The notes under the pieces: generated by a model
What the model was told of the DNA's origin: nothing
Seen by the model: the letters and a program-made list of their open reading frames with translations, nothing else
Databases searched by the model: none
Program-made: the position numbers and the translations under genes
NCBI GenBank assembly: GCA_015061815.1
Contig: SUVW01000025.1
Location: 1 to 32,866, forward strand
Direction of reading: 5' to 3'
DNA length: 32,866 nt
Source of the DNA: Lentisphaerota bacterium
GTDB lineage: Bacteria; Verrucomicrobiota; Lentisphaeria; Victivallales; Victivallaceae
Part shown: one piece after another, positions 6,501 to 14,970 of the stretch
How positions within the stretch are numbered: the first letter of the stretch is position 1
Layout of the letters: each line of letters opens with the position of its first letter

Positions 6501-8321
6501 ATGAAACTTGAAGATACCACCGCAAAAAAATCTTTTGCCTACTCCTGGCTGATAAAACGGATGTTCCCGTTTGTCAAACCGTACATCCCCCGGATCATTA
6601 TCGGCTTTCTGATCGCCCTGCCGCTGGGACTGCTCGACGGAGTGACGGCTTTTGTCCTGAAACCGTATATGGATTATGTTATCAGCGGCGATGATCTTGC
6701 TTTCACCTTTCTGGGGATCGATTTTTCCTTTACCAGTCTGCAATTGGCATTCATCATCCCCTTCTGCGTGGTGGCATTCACTGCCTTTCAGGGACTGCTG
6801 CAGTACATCAACCAGTATATCTGCATCTGGACCAGTCAGCGGATAACCAATGATATCAAAATGGCTCTGTTTGAAAATCTCATCGGCATGCATCCGAAAT
6901 TTTTTGATGAGAACAGTTCCGGAGTGATAATCTCCCGTTACATGAATGACCCGGTGACAGCTTCCACCAGTTTTGTCGATCAGCTTAAAACCATCGTTAC
7001 GACCGCATGCAGTGCCATCGGTTTGATCGCGGTGATGCTTTACAGCAGCTGGCAGCTGGCGATCGTGGGAGTGCTGGTTCTGGTCTGCGCCTTTCTTCCG
7101 GCGTCTCTGCTTCGCAAACGGATCAAACGCGCTTCCAACCAGAATATGGTCATCGGCGGACAATTGACCACCAACGTCAATGAAACCTATTCCGGCAACA
7201 AGGTAATGGCGGCATACAATCTGCAAGGCCGGCAGAATAAACTTTTCAAACAGCTCACCTGGGACTCTTTCCGGGTGAATATTTCGCTATCCAAGAGGTT
7301 GATATGGCTTTCGCCGGTCATGCATCTTATCTCATCAGTAGGAGTGGCGATAATCCTCGGCTTCGGAACTTATCTGATCAATAAAGGCACGCTTACTTCC
7401 GGCGGATTTGCTTCATTTCTGGCCTCGCTGCTGCTTTTGTACAAACCGATCAAGTCATTGAGCCACGCGATCACCAATATCCAGACGACATTTGTCGCTT
7501 TAAGCCGGGTGCTGGAACTTTTTGACTGCAAAAGCGAAATCGCTGAATCCCCGAACCCGGTGACCATGAGCGGCCTGAAAGAAGCAGTAACATTTGAAAA
7601 TCTGTGCTTTGAGTATGAAGATGGGCACGAAGTTCTCCACAATATCAACTTGCGCGTACCGGTAAATGAAACGCTGGCGATCGTCGGCAATTCCGGCGGC
7701 GGGAAATCCACTCTGGTCAATCTGCTGCCGCGTTTTTATGATATCAAATCCGGTTCATTGAAATTTGACGGAGTGGATGTGCGTGACATTTCCCTGCGCT
7801 CACTCCGGGAAAATATTGCCATCGTCTTTCAGGATAACTTCCTTTTCTCCGGAACCATCCGGGAAAATATCCTGATGGGCAAACCAAATGCCAGCGAAGA
7901 GGAGTTGGCCGAAGCGGTGAAGTCTGCCCATTTGACCGACACTCTGGCCGCCCTGCCCAATGGTCTGGATACTGAAATCGGTGAACGCGGCACCACTCTT
8001 TCCGGTGGACAGCGGCAGCGGGTGGCCATCGCCCGAGCCATATTGAAAAATGCTCCGGTGATCATCCTCGATGAGGCGACCAGCGCGCTGGATAATGAAT
8101 CTGAAGCCGTCGTTCAGAAAGCGATGGATAACCTGATGAAAAACCGGACGGTTTTCATCATCGCCCACCGGCTCTCCACCATCCGCAACGCCGACCGCAT
8201 TGCCGTTATCAACAACGGTTCGCTGGTGGAACTGGGCAAACATGATGAGCTGCTCTCCATCGAAAACGGTCAGTACAAGGAGTTGTACGAATTATCTTAC
8301 CGGCAGCAGCAAAAACAGTGA
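6501..8321 (+). CDS. msbA: MsbA-like ABC exporter (lipid A/lipid flippase type)
   Basis: A 606-residue half-transporter: an ABC transmembrane domain with about six helices (residues 25-335), then a nucleotide-binding domain. Walker A is GNSGGGKST (about 396-404); the signature LSGGQRQRVAIARA, Walker B VIILDEAT and the switch His in IIAHRLSTI are all intact. Length and order match MsbA/type-1 ABC exporters, which flip lipid A-core or other lipids across the inner membrane using ATP as a homodimer. The start ATG 6501 has GGAG 12 nt upstream and lies 48 nt after the promoter. The exact substrate cannot be told from sequence; multidrug or lipid export are the alternatives. Confidence 0.85.
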   Translation: MKLEDTTAKKSFAYSWLIKRMFPFVKPYIPRIIIGFLIALPLGLLDGVTAFVLKPYMDYVISGDDLAFTFLGIDFSFTSLQLAFIIPFCVVAFTAFQGLLQYINQYICIWTSQRITNDIKMALFENLIGMHPKFFDENSSGVIISRYMNDPVTASTSFVDQLKTIVTTACSAIGLIAVMLYSSWQLAIVGVLVLVCAFLPASLLRKRIKRASNQNMVIGGQLTTNVNETYSGNKVMAAYNLQGRQNKLFKQLTWDSFRVNISLSKRLIWLSPVMHLISSVGVAIILGFGTYLINKGTLTSGGFASFLASLLLLYKPIKSLSHAITNIQTTFVALSRVLELFDCKSEIAESPNPVTMSGLKEAVTFENLCFEYEDGHEVLHNINLRVPVNETLAIVGNSGGGKSTLVNLLPRFYDIKSGSLKFDGVDVRDISLRSLRENIAIVFQDNFLFSGTIRENILMGKPNASEEELAEAVKSAHLTDTLAALPNGLDTEIGERGTTLSGGQRQRVAIARAILKNAPVIILDEATSALDNESEAVVQKAMDNLMKNRTVFIIAHRLSTIRNADRIAVINNGSLVELGKHDELLSIENGQYKELYELSYRQQQKQ

Positions 8322-8359
8322 TGCTGCGGATGAAATTCAGGTTTTCTGCATCTCTGCCC

Positions 8360-8388
8360 TTGATATTTGCTTTTCAATATCTTATATT
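8360..8388 (+). promoter_or_regulatory. Promoter of gene 8409-8900
   Basis: TTGATA (8360-8365), 17 bp, TATATT (8383-8388). The predicted transcript starts just before the AGGAGGTG ribosome site, giving a very short leader. Confidence 0.65.
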
Positions 8389-8408
8389 ATACAACAGGAG
8401 GTGAAAAT

Positions 8409-8900
8409 ATGAAAAAAATCCTTTTAACGGCAATCGCTTTTTCCGGAACAGTTCTGCTGGCTGATATCGACCTGAATGTAAAAAACTTTTTACCGCCGGA
8501 AAACGGTTCGGCAAAAATCGTCACCCGGCGCGGATGGTTCGGCAAAAAAGCCATAATGCTCAACGGTAAAGGCAATGAAACAGCTCCGGCGACAGCAATG
8601 TACAAAAAATCCTTCCCCTACCGCAATGCGGTTTATGAGGTAAAAGCGTATATTGTGGCCCAGGGAACGGCATATATCGATCTGGTTTTTGTCAATGCTG
8701 CCGGGAAAGAGCTGCTCACCCGCCGGATAATTTCGGTGAACGCAACGGATTCCGTCGCCCACCGGGAATATGAGGGTAAAGCTGATTTGCGCGGTGTCAT
8801 CTTCAAAGAATCTCCGGCTGCAGTAAAGCTGCTCATCGGTATCGGCAAAAATTCTTCTGCGGTTTTTGAAGATATCGAAATGGAGATCGACGACGACTGA
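8409..8900 (+). CDS. Small exported protein, 163 residues
   Basis: ATG 8409 follows AGGAGGTG (8398-8403 region) with an ideal gap. Residues 1-18 (MKKILLTAIAFSGTVLLA) are a signal peptide with cleavage likely before DID. The mature part is beta-rich, with blocks such as NAVYEVKAYIVAQGTAYIDL and AVKLLIGIGKNSSAVFEDIE, resembling the jelly-roll folds of carbohydrate-binding modules, but no family is certain. It has its own promoter and a terminator directly downstream, so it is monocistronic. The likely location is the periplasm or cell surface. Confidence 0.7.
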   Translation: MKKILLTAIAFSGTVLLADIDLNVKNFLPPENGSAKIVTRRGWFGKKAIMLNGKGNETAPATAMYKKSFPYRNAVYEVKAYIVAQGTAYIDLVFVNAAGKELLTRRIISVNATDSVAHREYEGKADLRGVIFKESPAAVKLLIGIGKNSSAVFEDIEMEIDDD

Positions 8901-8930
8901 TTCACCTGAAGGCACTTTTTGCCATGAAAG

Positions 8931-8963
8931 CCGTCCGGTTCTTGCCGCCGGGCGGTTTTTTTT
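8931..8963 (+). terminator. Rho-independent terminator
   Basis: An 8-bp stem (CCGTCCGG with CCGGGCGG, one G-U pair, 8931-8955) is followed by eight T (8956-8963). It closes the small exported-protein gene. Confidence 0.85.
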
Positions 8964-9005
8964 GTATAAAAAACAGATGAATACAATTTTTTGTATACAT
9001 TCGCC

Positions 9006-9033
9006 TTGATTCTTGCTCCTTTGGTGATATATT
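9006..9033 (+). promoter_or_regulatory. Promoter of the DegT-family gene
   Basis: TTGATT (9006-9011), a 16-bp spacer, then TATATT (9028-9033); the alternative TATTAT (9030-9035) gives 18 bp. The -10 is preceded by TTTGGTGA, a context shared with the uxaE promoter. Confidence 0.6.
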
Positions 9034-9076
9034 ATGCCTGTAACATAAAAAGCAACAAATTTTCATGGAGACAAAG

Positions 9077-10396
9077 ATGAGCGAAAAGAGTGGTGGTGAC
9101 TTCCGTTATTCGGTTGGTGAAAGCAAAGTACCCTGGCATGCAGTCGGAGAATTTTTCAATGGAGCCGATGCATTGGAGCTGATAAAATTTCTGCTTCCGG
9201 ACAGTGGTTCAGCGGATTATCAGGCGGCGTTGACCGATGCAGGCAATGCACTGGCCAAACTTGCGGAAGTTTCCGGGCGGGCGACCAAACTTACCCTCGG
9301 GAAAAAAGTTGCCGAAGCAGAGGCCGGAGCCTGCCGTTATTTCGGCAGTAAATATGCCTGTTTCACCAGCAACTGGACCGGCGGCATGGAGATCGCTTAC
9401 AAGCTGGCCGGCATCGGTCCGGGAGATGAAGTGATCATGCCAGCAGTCACTTTCATTGCGACAATGGCCTATCCGTTGAGTATGGGAGCGAAAATAGTTT
9501 TCGCCGATATCGATCCGGAAACCATCAATCTCGATCCGGAAGATCTGGAAAAAAAGATCACTCCGAAAACCAAAATGATCGTGCCGGTACACCTCGGAGG
9601 ATTCCCGGTGGATATGGCCGGAGTAATGGCAGTCGCCCGCAAACACGGCATACCGGTCATGGAGGATGCGGCACATGGAATGGGTGGAGCTTATCAGGGG
9701 CGCAAACTCGGTTCTATCGGTGACTTCGGCGGATTTTCACTCCATGAAGTCAAAAACATCAACTCCCTCGGTGAAGGCGGTATCCTGCTTACCAGCGATG
9801 ATTTCTACGGCAAGCAATTATCCGGCGGCCGCTTCCTCGGTCTGGATTTCTCCCGTAAAATCAAAGACTGGCTCTATGATATCTCTCCTCTGACCGATAA
9901 AAACGGCGGTGTACAGGTGGCCCAGAACCACTCTGCTACTGAAATTCAGGCATTGGGACTGATTTTGCAGATGAAGCGTCTGGATCAGATCATCGCCATC
10001 CGCCGTCGCGCGGCAGAGTATATGAATGGAGTTTTGAGCGAAGAAAAAGGTATCCTCACCGAAAAAGCTGATACCGTTGACACCTACGGTACGCACCATC
10101 TCTATCTGCTGCGGATCGACCCGAAAACCGTTGGCGGCAATATTCAGCAGCTGGCGGCCAAACTGGCGGCCAGAGGATTGACCAATATCACCCACTTCGG
10201 GCCGATGTACCGCTTCAAGATCATGCGTGATCTGGGATACAATGAACACGAATTGGCCGCATCATGCCCGCGAACCGAAGAGATGTTCTACCACTCCTAC
10301 ACTCATTTGCCGCTTTACCCGCTTACTGAAGAACAGCTGGTCTATCAGGCTCAAGCGGTCGTAGAGGCGGTCAGAGAACTCAAACAGGGCAAATAA
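9077..10396 (+). CDS. DegT/DnrJ/EryC1/StrS-family PLP-dependent aminotransferase
   Basis: A 439-residue fold-type I aminotransferase of the sugar-aminotransferase family. The PLP-binding lysine lies in SLHEVKNINSLGEGG (about Lys226), the cofactor-ring Asp in MEDAAHGMGG (about Asp197), and TSNWTGGMEI forms the phosphate-binding turn. Members transfer an amino group to keto-sugars for LPS, capsule or antibiotic precursors, or act in related amino-sugar reactions; the substrate here is not evident. An ATG at 9065 is in frame, but GGAG (9067-9070) overlaps it and fits ATG 9077 well, so the shorter start is preferred. The gene stands alone with its own promoter and terminator. Confidence 0.85.
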   Translation: MSEKSGGDFRYSVGESKVPWHAVGEFFNGADALELIKFLLPDSGSADYQAALTDAGNALAKLAEVSGRATKLTLGKKVAEAEAGACRYFGSKYACFTSNWTGGMEIAYKLAGIGPGDEVIMPAVTFIATMAYPLSMGAKIVFADIDPETINLDPEDLEKKITPKTKMIVPVHLGGFPVDMAGVMAVARKHGIPVMEDAAHGMGGAYQGRKLGSIGDFGGFSLHEVKNINSLGEGGILLTSDDFYGKQLSGGRFLGLDFSRKIKDWLYDISPLTDKNGGVQVAQNHSATEIQALGLILQMKRLDQIIAIRRRAAEYMNGVLSEEKGILTEKADTVDTYGTHHLYLLRIDPKTVGGNIQQLAAKLAARGLTNITHFGPMYRFKIMRDLGYNEHELAASCPRTEEMFYHSYTHLPLYPLTEEQLVYQAQAVVEAVRELKQGK

Positions 10397-10410
10397 CAGT
10401 AATCAAAGCT

Positions 10411-10459
10411 CTCCTGCCGTCAACCGGTCACAGTGCGGCGAAGACGGCAGGAGATTTTT
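10411..10459 (+). terminator. Terminator after the DegT-family gene
   Basis: A perfect 11-bp stem, CTCCTGCCGTC (10411-10421) with GACGGCAGGAG (10443-10453), with ATTTTT at 10454-10459. Confidence 0.85.
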
Positions 10460-10507
10460 CTGGCAAAGTTCCGTACAATACACACAGCCGGACAGGAGCA
10501 TTTACCG

Positions 10508-11671
10508 TTATTTACATTTTGACGGGCGGTAAATATTCAGCTTCCGGATGATCGTTTCTGCTCCTGAAAGTATCTTCAGCGTGAAACTCTTTTCCACAGT
10601 GATCGCGCCATTGGGACAAAATTCCTGGCAGCAGTAACAGCGGATACAGCCGAGATAATCAAATTTCGGAGCCCCTTTACGCATTTTCAAGGTTTGCGGC
10701 GGACACTTTTGCGCACATAATCCGCAGGATATGCATTTTTTCCGGTTGACTACCGGTTTGGATAACAGCATTCCCCGCAAAAACTTTCGCATTTTGACCG
10801 GGAAATACACTCCCCATTCCAATTTCTTTTCCGGGGGTTCCGGCAACTTGATCGTCCTGATTTCCGGCACTTCACCGCAATTGACGAATTCCGGCAGCAG
10901 CATTCTTTTTTCCGCCTGCCGTAATACCGGAGTGTCAGTGATCCCCAAACGTCCGGAAACCGAAGCATCCAGAGCCAATGCATCTGCCGAAGCACAGATA
11001 AAATTCAACTCCACCGCATCACCGCTGCCAGGGCCGTTACCCTCCATGCCGATGACTGCATCCATTACCGTTATCTGCGGTGATGTCAGCAGATAAATAT
11101 CCAGCAGCATATCCGCGAAGTTGTCAAAATTCCGTCCAACTGCCAAATGCCATGAGAGCCTTTCACTGCCGCGAACCAGACCGAAAAGATTTTTCACCCC
11201 GCCGGTAAAGGTCATCATCGCATGGGTTTTGGCCTTGGCCAGATCAATGATCAGATCATATTCCCGGAACTCCCCGGACACCTCCAGCTGATGATAACAG
11301 CTTGCCGCCGGCATCGGGAATTTGGTATATTTGGAACAGTTGGCGACCTTTACGCCCATGCTTTCCAATTCCGGCATGATATTCATTGCCCGGATGATCA
11401 TATCCGCACTCCGCACCGCCGGATTTTCAATGACCGCCACCTCTGCGGCTCCATGCTCTTTCAGCATCCGGCACAATGCGGTCAGCAACTGCGGATGGAT
11501 ACTTGCCGGATCATTCTCTTTGCGGTACTCCAGCAAATTCGGCTTGATCATTATCCGCTTACCTGCGGCCCCGCCGACTTCAGACAACACGGGGGACACA
11601 GATTTTTTCAACGCCTCATCCAGAACCCGCTGCGTATAGCTTTCCGCCCGGGCGTAATGTACTTTTACCAT
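10508..11671 (-). CDS. DUF362 protein with two [4Fe-4S] ferredoxin motifs
   Basis: A 387-residue protein. The N-terminal 290 residues match the DUF362 domain, with RIMIKPNLLEY (39-49), IENPAVR and KAKTHAMMTFTGGVKNLFG (146-164). The C-terminal part has two CxxCxxCxxxC clusters (Cys313/316/319/323 and Cys342/345/348/352). The family is widespread in anaerobes, where it is usually labelled iron-sulfur cluster-binding protein; its reaction is not established. The clusters suggest electron transfer in an anaerobic cytoplasm. It is preceded by GAGGGG and lies after ybaB, but with a terminator-like hairpin in between. Confidence 0.85.
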   Translation of the reverse strand: MVKVHYARAESYTQRVLDEALKKSVSPVLSEVGGAAGKRIMIKPNLLEYRKENDPASIHPQLLTALCRMLKEHGAAEVAVIENPAVRSADMIIRAMNIMPELESMGVKVANCSKYTKFPMPAASCYHQLEVSGEFREYDLIIDLAKAKTHAMMTFTGGVKNLFGLVRGSERLSWHLAVGRNFDNFADMLLDIYLLTSPQITVMDAVIGMEGNGPGSGDAVELNFICASADALALDASVSGRLGITDTPVLRQAEKRMLLPEFVNCGEVPEIRTIKLPEPPEKKLEWGVYFPVKMRKFLRGMLLSKPVVNRKKCISCGLCAQKCPPQTLKMRKGAPKFDYLGCIRCYCCQEFCPNGAITVEKSFTLKILSGAETIIRKLNIYRPSKCK

Positions 11672-11683
11672 CGTTTACCCCTC

Positions 11684-11712
11684 AAAAAAACAGGGACAGC
11701 TCCAGCCATCCC
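11684..11712 (-). terminator. Terminator-like hairpin between ybaB and the DUF362 gene
   Basis: On the minus strand a 9-bp stem (11712-11704 with 11701-11693, two G-U pairs) is followed by TG and seven T (11690-11684). Only about 12 nt separate the T run from the DUF362 ATG, so it may reduce read-through into that gene rather than fully end the operon. Confidence 0.6.
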
Positions 11713-11738
11713 CGTTTCGATCAGATTCTCTTCTGCAA

Positions 11739-12056
11739 TCAGAATGACGGCAGATCTATTCCCAGAGAAGAGGTGACTGATTTCATTTTCTCCTGCATCG
11801 CGCTGCGTGCGGAAGAGAAGGCACTGTTCAAAGCCTCTGTCAGCTCCTTTTCCAGAAAATCTTTGTCACCAAGCATCTCCGGAGCGATATCGATCCGGCG
11901 CACCATGAAGTCACCGCCGACGGTCACCTGAATACCGCCGTTGGCTGTCGAACTGGAAAATTCCATATTCGGCAGTTCTTCTTTCAATTTTGCCGCACTT
12001 TCCTGCAATTCTTTGGCATGCGACATGAGCTTTATGATATCTCCGAATCCGGCCAT
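11739..12056 (-). CDS. ybaB: YbaB/EbfC-family nucleoid-associated protein
   Basis: A 105-residue protein of normal family length. MAGFGDIIKLMSHAKELQES is the typical amphipathic N-terminal helix, followed by GGIQVTVGGDFMVRRIDIAPE, the conserved central sheet with the usual G-G-x-V-x-V pattern. YbaB proteins are DNA-binding dimers that coat the nucleoid. A GTG at 12062 is in frame and overlaps the secDF stop, but ATG 12056 has GGAGGG at a better distance. In many bacteria ybaB sits with dnaX-recR; here it follows secDF. Confidence 0.85.
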   Translation of the reverse strand: MAGFGDIIKLMSHAKELQESAAKLKEELPNMEFSSSTANGGIQVTVGGDFMVRRIDIAPEMLGDKDFLEKELTEALNSAFSSARSAMQEKMKSVTSSLGIDLPSF

Positions 12057-12058
12057 TG

Positions 12059-14569
12059 TCACCGCCCTCCGTTTTTAGCCTGCTTGCGGCGCATCTGCCA
12101 CGCCACAAACGGTCCGGAAAGGAAGACCGAGGAGAATGTACCCAGAATGATACCCCACATCATCACAAAGACGAAGTCGCTGATCTCCGGTCCGCCGAAA
12201 AGCCACATGATAAAGACCACGATAAAAGTCGTTAAACTGGTGATCAATGTACGGCTCAATGTCTGATTGACCGACAGGTTCACCAGATTTTCAAAGGTTT
12301 CGGTTTTGTGCAGATTCAAATTTTCGCGCAACCGGTCAAAAATAACCACTGTATCGTTGATCGAATAACCGATAACCGTCAAAAACGCAGCCACTGTGGT
12401 CAAACCGATGGTTCTGCCGCTCAAGATATAGATCGCCAGCACGGCCAGCACGTCATGCAGCAGTGCAAAAACACTGGAAACTGCATACGCCCACTCATAC
12501 CGGAAGACGATATATGCTCCGATGCCGATCAATGCCAGTACGACCGCCCAAACGGCAGCTTTGGTAAATTCCTTGCCGATCAAACCGTTAAGCTGTTGAA
12601 TATTTGCCGAATCATCGACCAGTATACCGCACTGCGGGAAGTTTTTCTGCAGCAATTCTCCGACTTTAAGCTTGGTCATTTCGGCAGAATCTTTGGAACC
12701 GCGCAACCGGATCTCCAGAAATTCCCCGTTGCCATCTTCGGCGGCGATATTGGTTTTGTAAGTAGCCGACGGTTCATCATATCCGGCAGCTTTCAGCATC
12801 CTGGCCATTTCGCTGGTATTGCCTTTTTGAGTGTAGTTGTAGGTAATCGCCGAACCACCGGTAAAGTCGATACCCATGATCCCTTTGCCGCGAATTCCGA
12901 AAAGCAGGATAAGCATGATCACCAGCGCACCGGATATACACAACGCATAACGCCAGAGTTTGACAAAATCAAAATTTGATGTCCGCACCAGCTGCATCAT
13001 GCTCAACTTCTTCAAGTTAAAGAAGCGGAAAAGATAATCGTAAATCAGACGGGTGACAAACACCGCCGAAAACAGACTGCTCAAAATACCGATGCAGAGC
13101 GTCACGGCAAATCCCTTGATCGCACCGGTTCCGACATACATCAGAATAAACGACGTGATCAAAGTGGTGATGTTGGAGTCCACCACCGCCGACAATGCCC
13201 GGTCATAACCGGAATTCACCGCATTGAGCAGTGATTTCCCGCTTTTCAACTCTTCCCGGATACGTTCAAAGATAAGCACATTGGCATCCACAGCCATACC
13301 GATGGTCAACACGATACCGGCGATACCCGGCAGTGTCAAAGTGCTGTCAAATGCGGCCATCGCACCGAGGATCAGCATGATATTCAACGCCAGAGAGATC
13401 ACGGAAACCAAGCCGCTGAACCGGTAATAGATCAACATGAAAACCGCTACCAGTGCCAGAGAGATGATCCCTACGAAAATACCATTCTGCACACTTGCAC
13501 GTCCGAGCGTCGGATCGGTGTCAAAGGTCGCCTGCACGCTGATTTTGAAGGGGAAACTGCCGGAAACCAGCGCATCAGCGATACTCTTTGCCTCCTCTTC
13601 AGTGAAGCTGCCGGAAATACTGGCATTGCCTCCGGCGATCGTTTCATTGACTCGCGGCGCACAGTAAAGTTTGCCATCCAGCACGATCGCCAGCTGTTTG
13701 CCGACATTCTTTTCGGTAACGACCTTGAATTCTTCCGCGCCGTCCGCATTGAATTGCAGCATGATCTGCAGCTGTCCGGTCATCTCATCGCGGTGCGCCC
13801 GGGCCATCGTAATATTTTTGCCGTCCATTTCCGGCAGAAGCTGTACCAGATAGCTGTGAATGACCGGCTTGCCATTCTCCATCTCGGTGTATTCCATATA
13901 TTCCGGATTACTGCGGTATTGTTCGCGCATTTCCGCCGGGATATTCTCCTTGACCAGACGGAATTCCAGTTTGGCACTCATCTGGATCAAATCACGCAAT
14001 TTAGCCTTCTCATCTTTGGAAACGATCGGCGCACGCAGCACGATACCGGTGGCTCCGGCCGGGGCGATCTCCGCCTCAAAAATACTCTGACCTTCCAGAC
14101 GTTTGCGCAGAGTTTCCACTGCCACATCCCGGTAACGGTCAAAATCCTCCTCCATGTTCCGTTTCATATCCTCACTCTGTGCGCCATCCGGCTCAAGATT
14201 CAGATAGAACTCCACGCCGCCGTTGAGGTCAAGGCCCAGACGGATCGAGCTGGAAGCTTTTTTACGGATCAAACTCATCACGTCCCGGTTGTTGTGAAGA
14301 TCCTGACCATTGACCTTTTTCGCCAGATTCACCCCCGCTTCATCGGCGGCGGCGAGCAATGCCTGGGATTGGAAAAGGTTGCGGTCGGCCGCCTCTTTGC
14401 TTCTGGCGACTGCGACAAGTTCTTTGGCTTCCTTATCGTCAGGATCTTTAAGAAGCTCCTGAAACACCTCATAGTAATCGCGTTCAGCCAGCGGATACAT
14501 GGCTCCGGCAAAAACTGCCACCACCACCAGTACCAGCAATGAACGCAAAAGCAACGGTTTTTTATCCAT
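12059..14569 (-). CDS. secDF: Fused protein-export membrane protein SecDF
   Basis: A single 836-residue chain holds SecD then SecF. The SecD half (about 1-510) has one N-terminal helix, the signature LGLDLNGGVEFYLNLEPD, the large periplasmic P1 region, and AVDANVLIFERIREELKSG in its membrane part. The SecF half (about 525-836) begins with GIMGIDFTGGSAITYNYT and includes YSINDTVVIFDRLREN. SecDF uses proton flow to help pull proteins through SecYEG from the periplasmic side. The fusion is common in Bacteroidota, some Firmicutes and PVC bacteria. yajC lies 2 bp upstream in the same operon. Confidence 0.95.
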   Translation of the reverse strand: MDKKPLLLRSLLVLVVVAVFAGAMYPLAERDYYEVFQELLKDPDDKEAKELVAVARSKEAADRNLFQSQALLAAADEAGVNLAKKVNGQDLHNNRDVMSLIRKKASSSIRLGLDLNGGVEFYLNLEPDGAQSEDMKRNMEEDFDRYRDVAVETLRKRLEGQSIFEAEIAPAGATGIVLRAPIVSKDEKAKLRDLIQMSAKLEFRLVKENIPAEMREQYRSNPEYMEYTEMENGKPVIHSYLVQLLPEMDGKNITMARAHRDEMTGQLQIMLQFNADGAEEFKVVTEKNVGKQLAIVLDGKLYCAPRVNETIAGGNASISGSFTEEEAKSIADALVSGSFPFKISVQATFDTDPTLGRASVQNGIFVGIISLALVAVFMLIYYRFSGLVSVISLALNIMLILGAMAAFDSTLTLPGIAGIVLTIGMAVDANVLIFERIREELKSGKSLLNAVNSGYDRALSAVVDSNITTLITSFILMYVGTGAIKGFAVTLCIGILSSLFSAVFVTRLIYDYLFRFFNLKKLSMMQLVRTSNFDFVKLWRYALCISGALVIMLILLFGIRGKGIMGIDFTGGSAITYNYTQKGNTSEMARMLKAAGYDEPSATYKTNIAAEDGNGEFLEIRLRGSKDSAEMTKLKVGELLQKNFPQCGILVDDSANIQQLNGLIGKEFTKAAVWAVVLALIGIGAYIVFRYEWAYAVSSVFALLHDVLAVLAIYILSGRTIGLTTVAAFLTVIGYSINDTVVIFDRLRENLNLHKTETFENLVNLSVNQTLSRTLITSLTTFIVVFIMWLFGGPEISDFVFVMMWGIILGTFSSVFLSGPFVAWQMRRKQAKNGGR

Positions 14570-14571
14570 GA

Positions 14572-14925
14572 TTATTTGGCTTCCCCATTCTGCTCATCTT
14601 CCACGCGGGCAACACCTTCTTTCACCACCAGCACCCGGACATTTTCAGCGATTTCGATAAGGAATTCCTTTTCGCGGACTTCAACGATTTTGCCATAAAC
14701 TCCGCTGTTGAGCAGAACTTTGGAACCTTTGGAGATCTTTTCGAGCATCTCCTGCCGCTGACGCTGCTGTTTTTTGTTGGCGCGGCTGAAAAGGAAAATC
14801 ATCACCACCACCAGAATGATCGGCAGAGCCATGCTCATCAGCGACCCCTGTCTGGCCGGAGCAGCATCCGCTGCCATACAGCACACTGAAGCGAAAAGCG
14901 ACATGATAAGAAACATTTTTTTCAT
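14572..14925 (-). CDS. yajC: Preprotein translocase subunit YajC
   Basis: A 117-residue YajC with a cleavable-looking N-terminal hydrophobic segment (MKKMFLIMSLFASVCCMAAD), a second helix SMALPIILVVVMIFLFSRA, and the family motif KKQQRQRQEMLEKISKGSKV leading into the cytoplasmic beta domain (GVYGKIVEV). It joins SecDF at the translocon. The N-terminal segment ahead of the usual single helix makes it slightly longer than typical. AAAGGAG precedes the start, and secDF follows after 2 bp. Confidence 0.93.
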   Translation of the reverse strand: MKKMFLIMSLFASVCCMAADAAPARQGSLMSMALPIILVVVMIFLFSRANKKQQRQRQEMLEKISKGSKVLLNSGVYGKIVEVREKEFLIEIAENVRVLVVKEGVARVEDEQNGEAK

Positions 14926-14970
14926 CTTTTTTCTCCTTTATGGTTTATTCTTGCGTTTTATCAAATCCGA

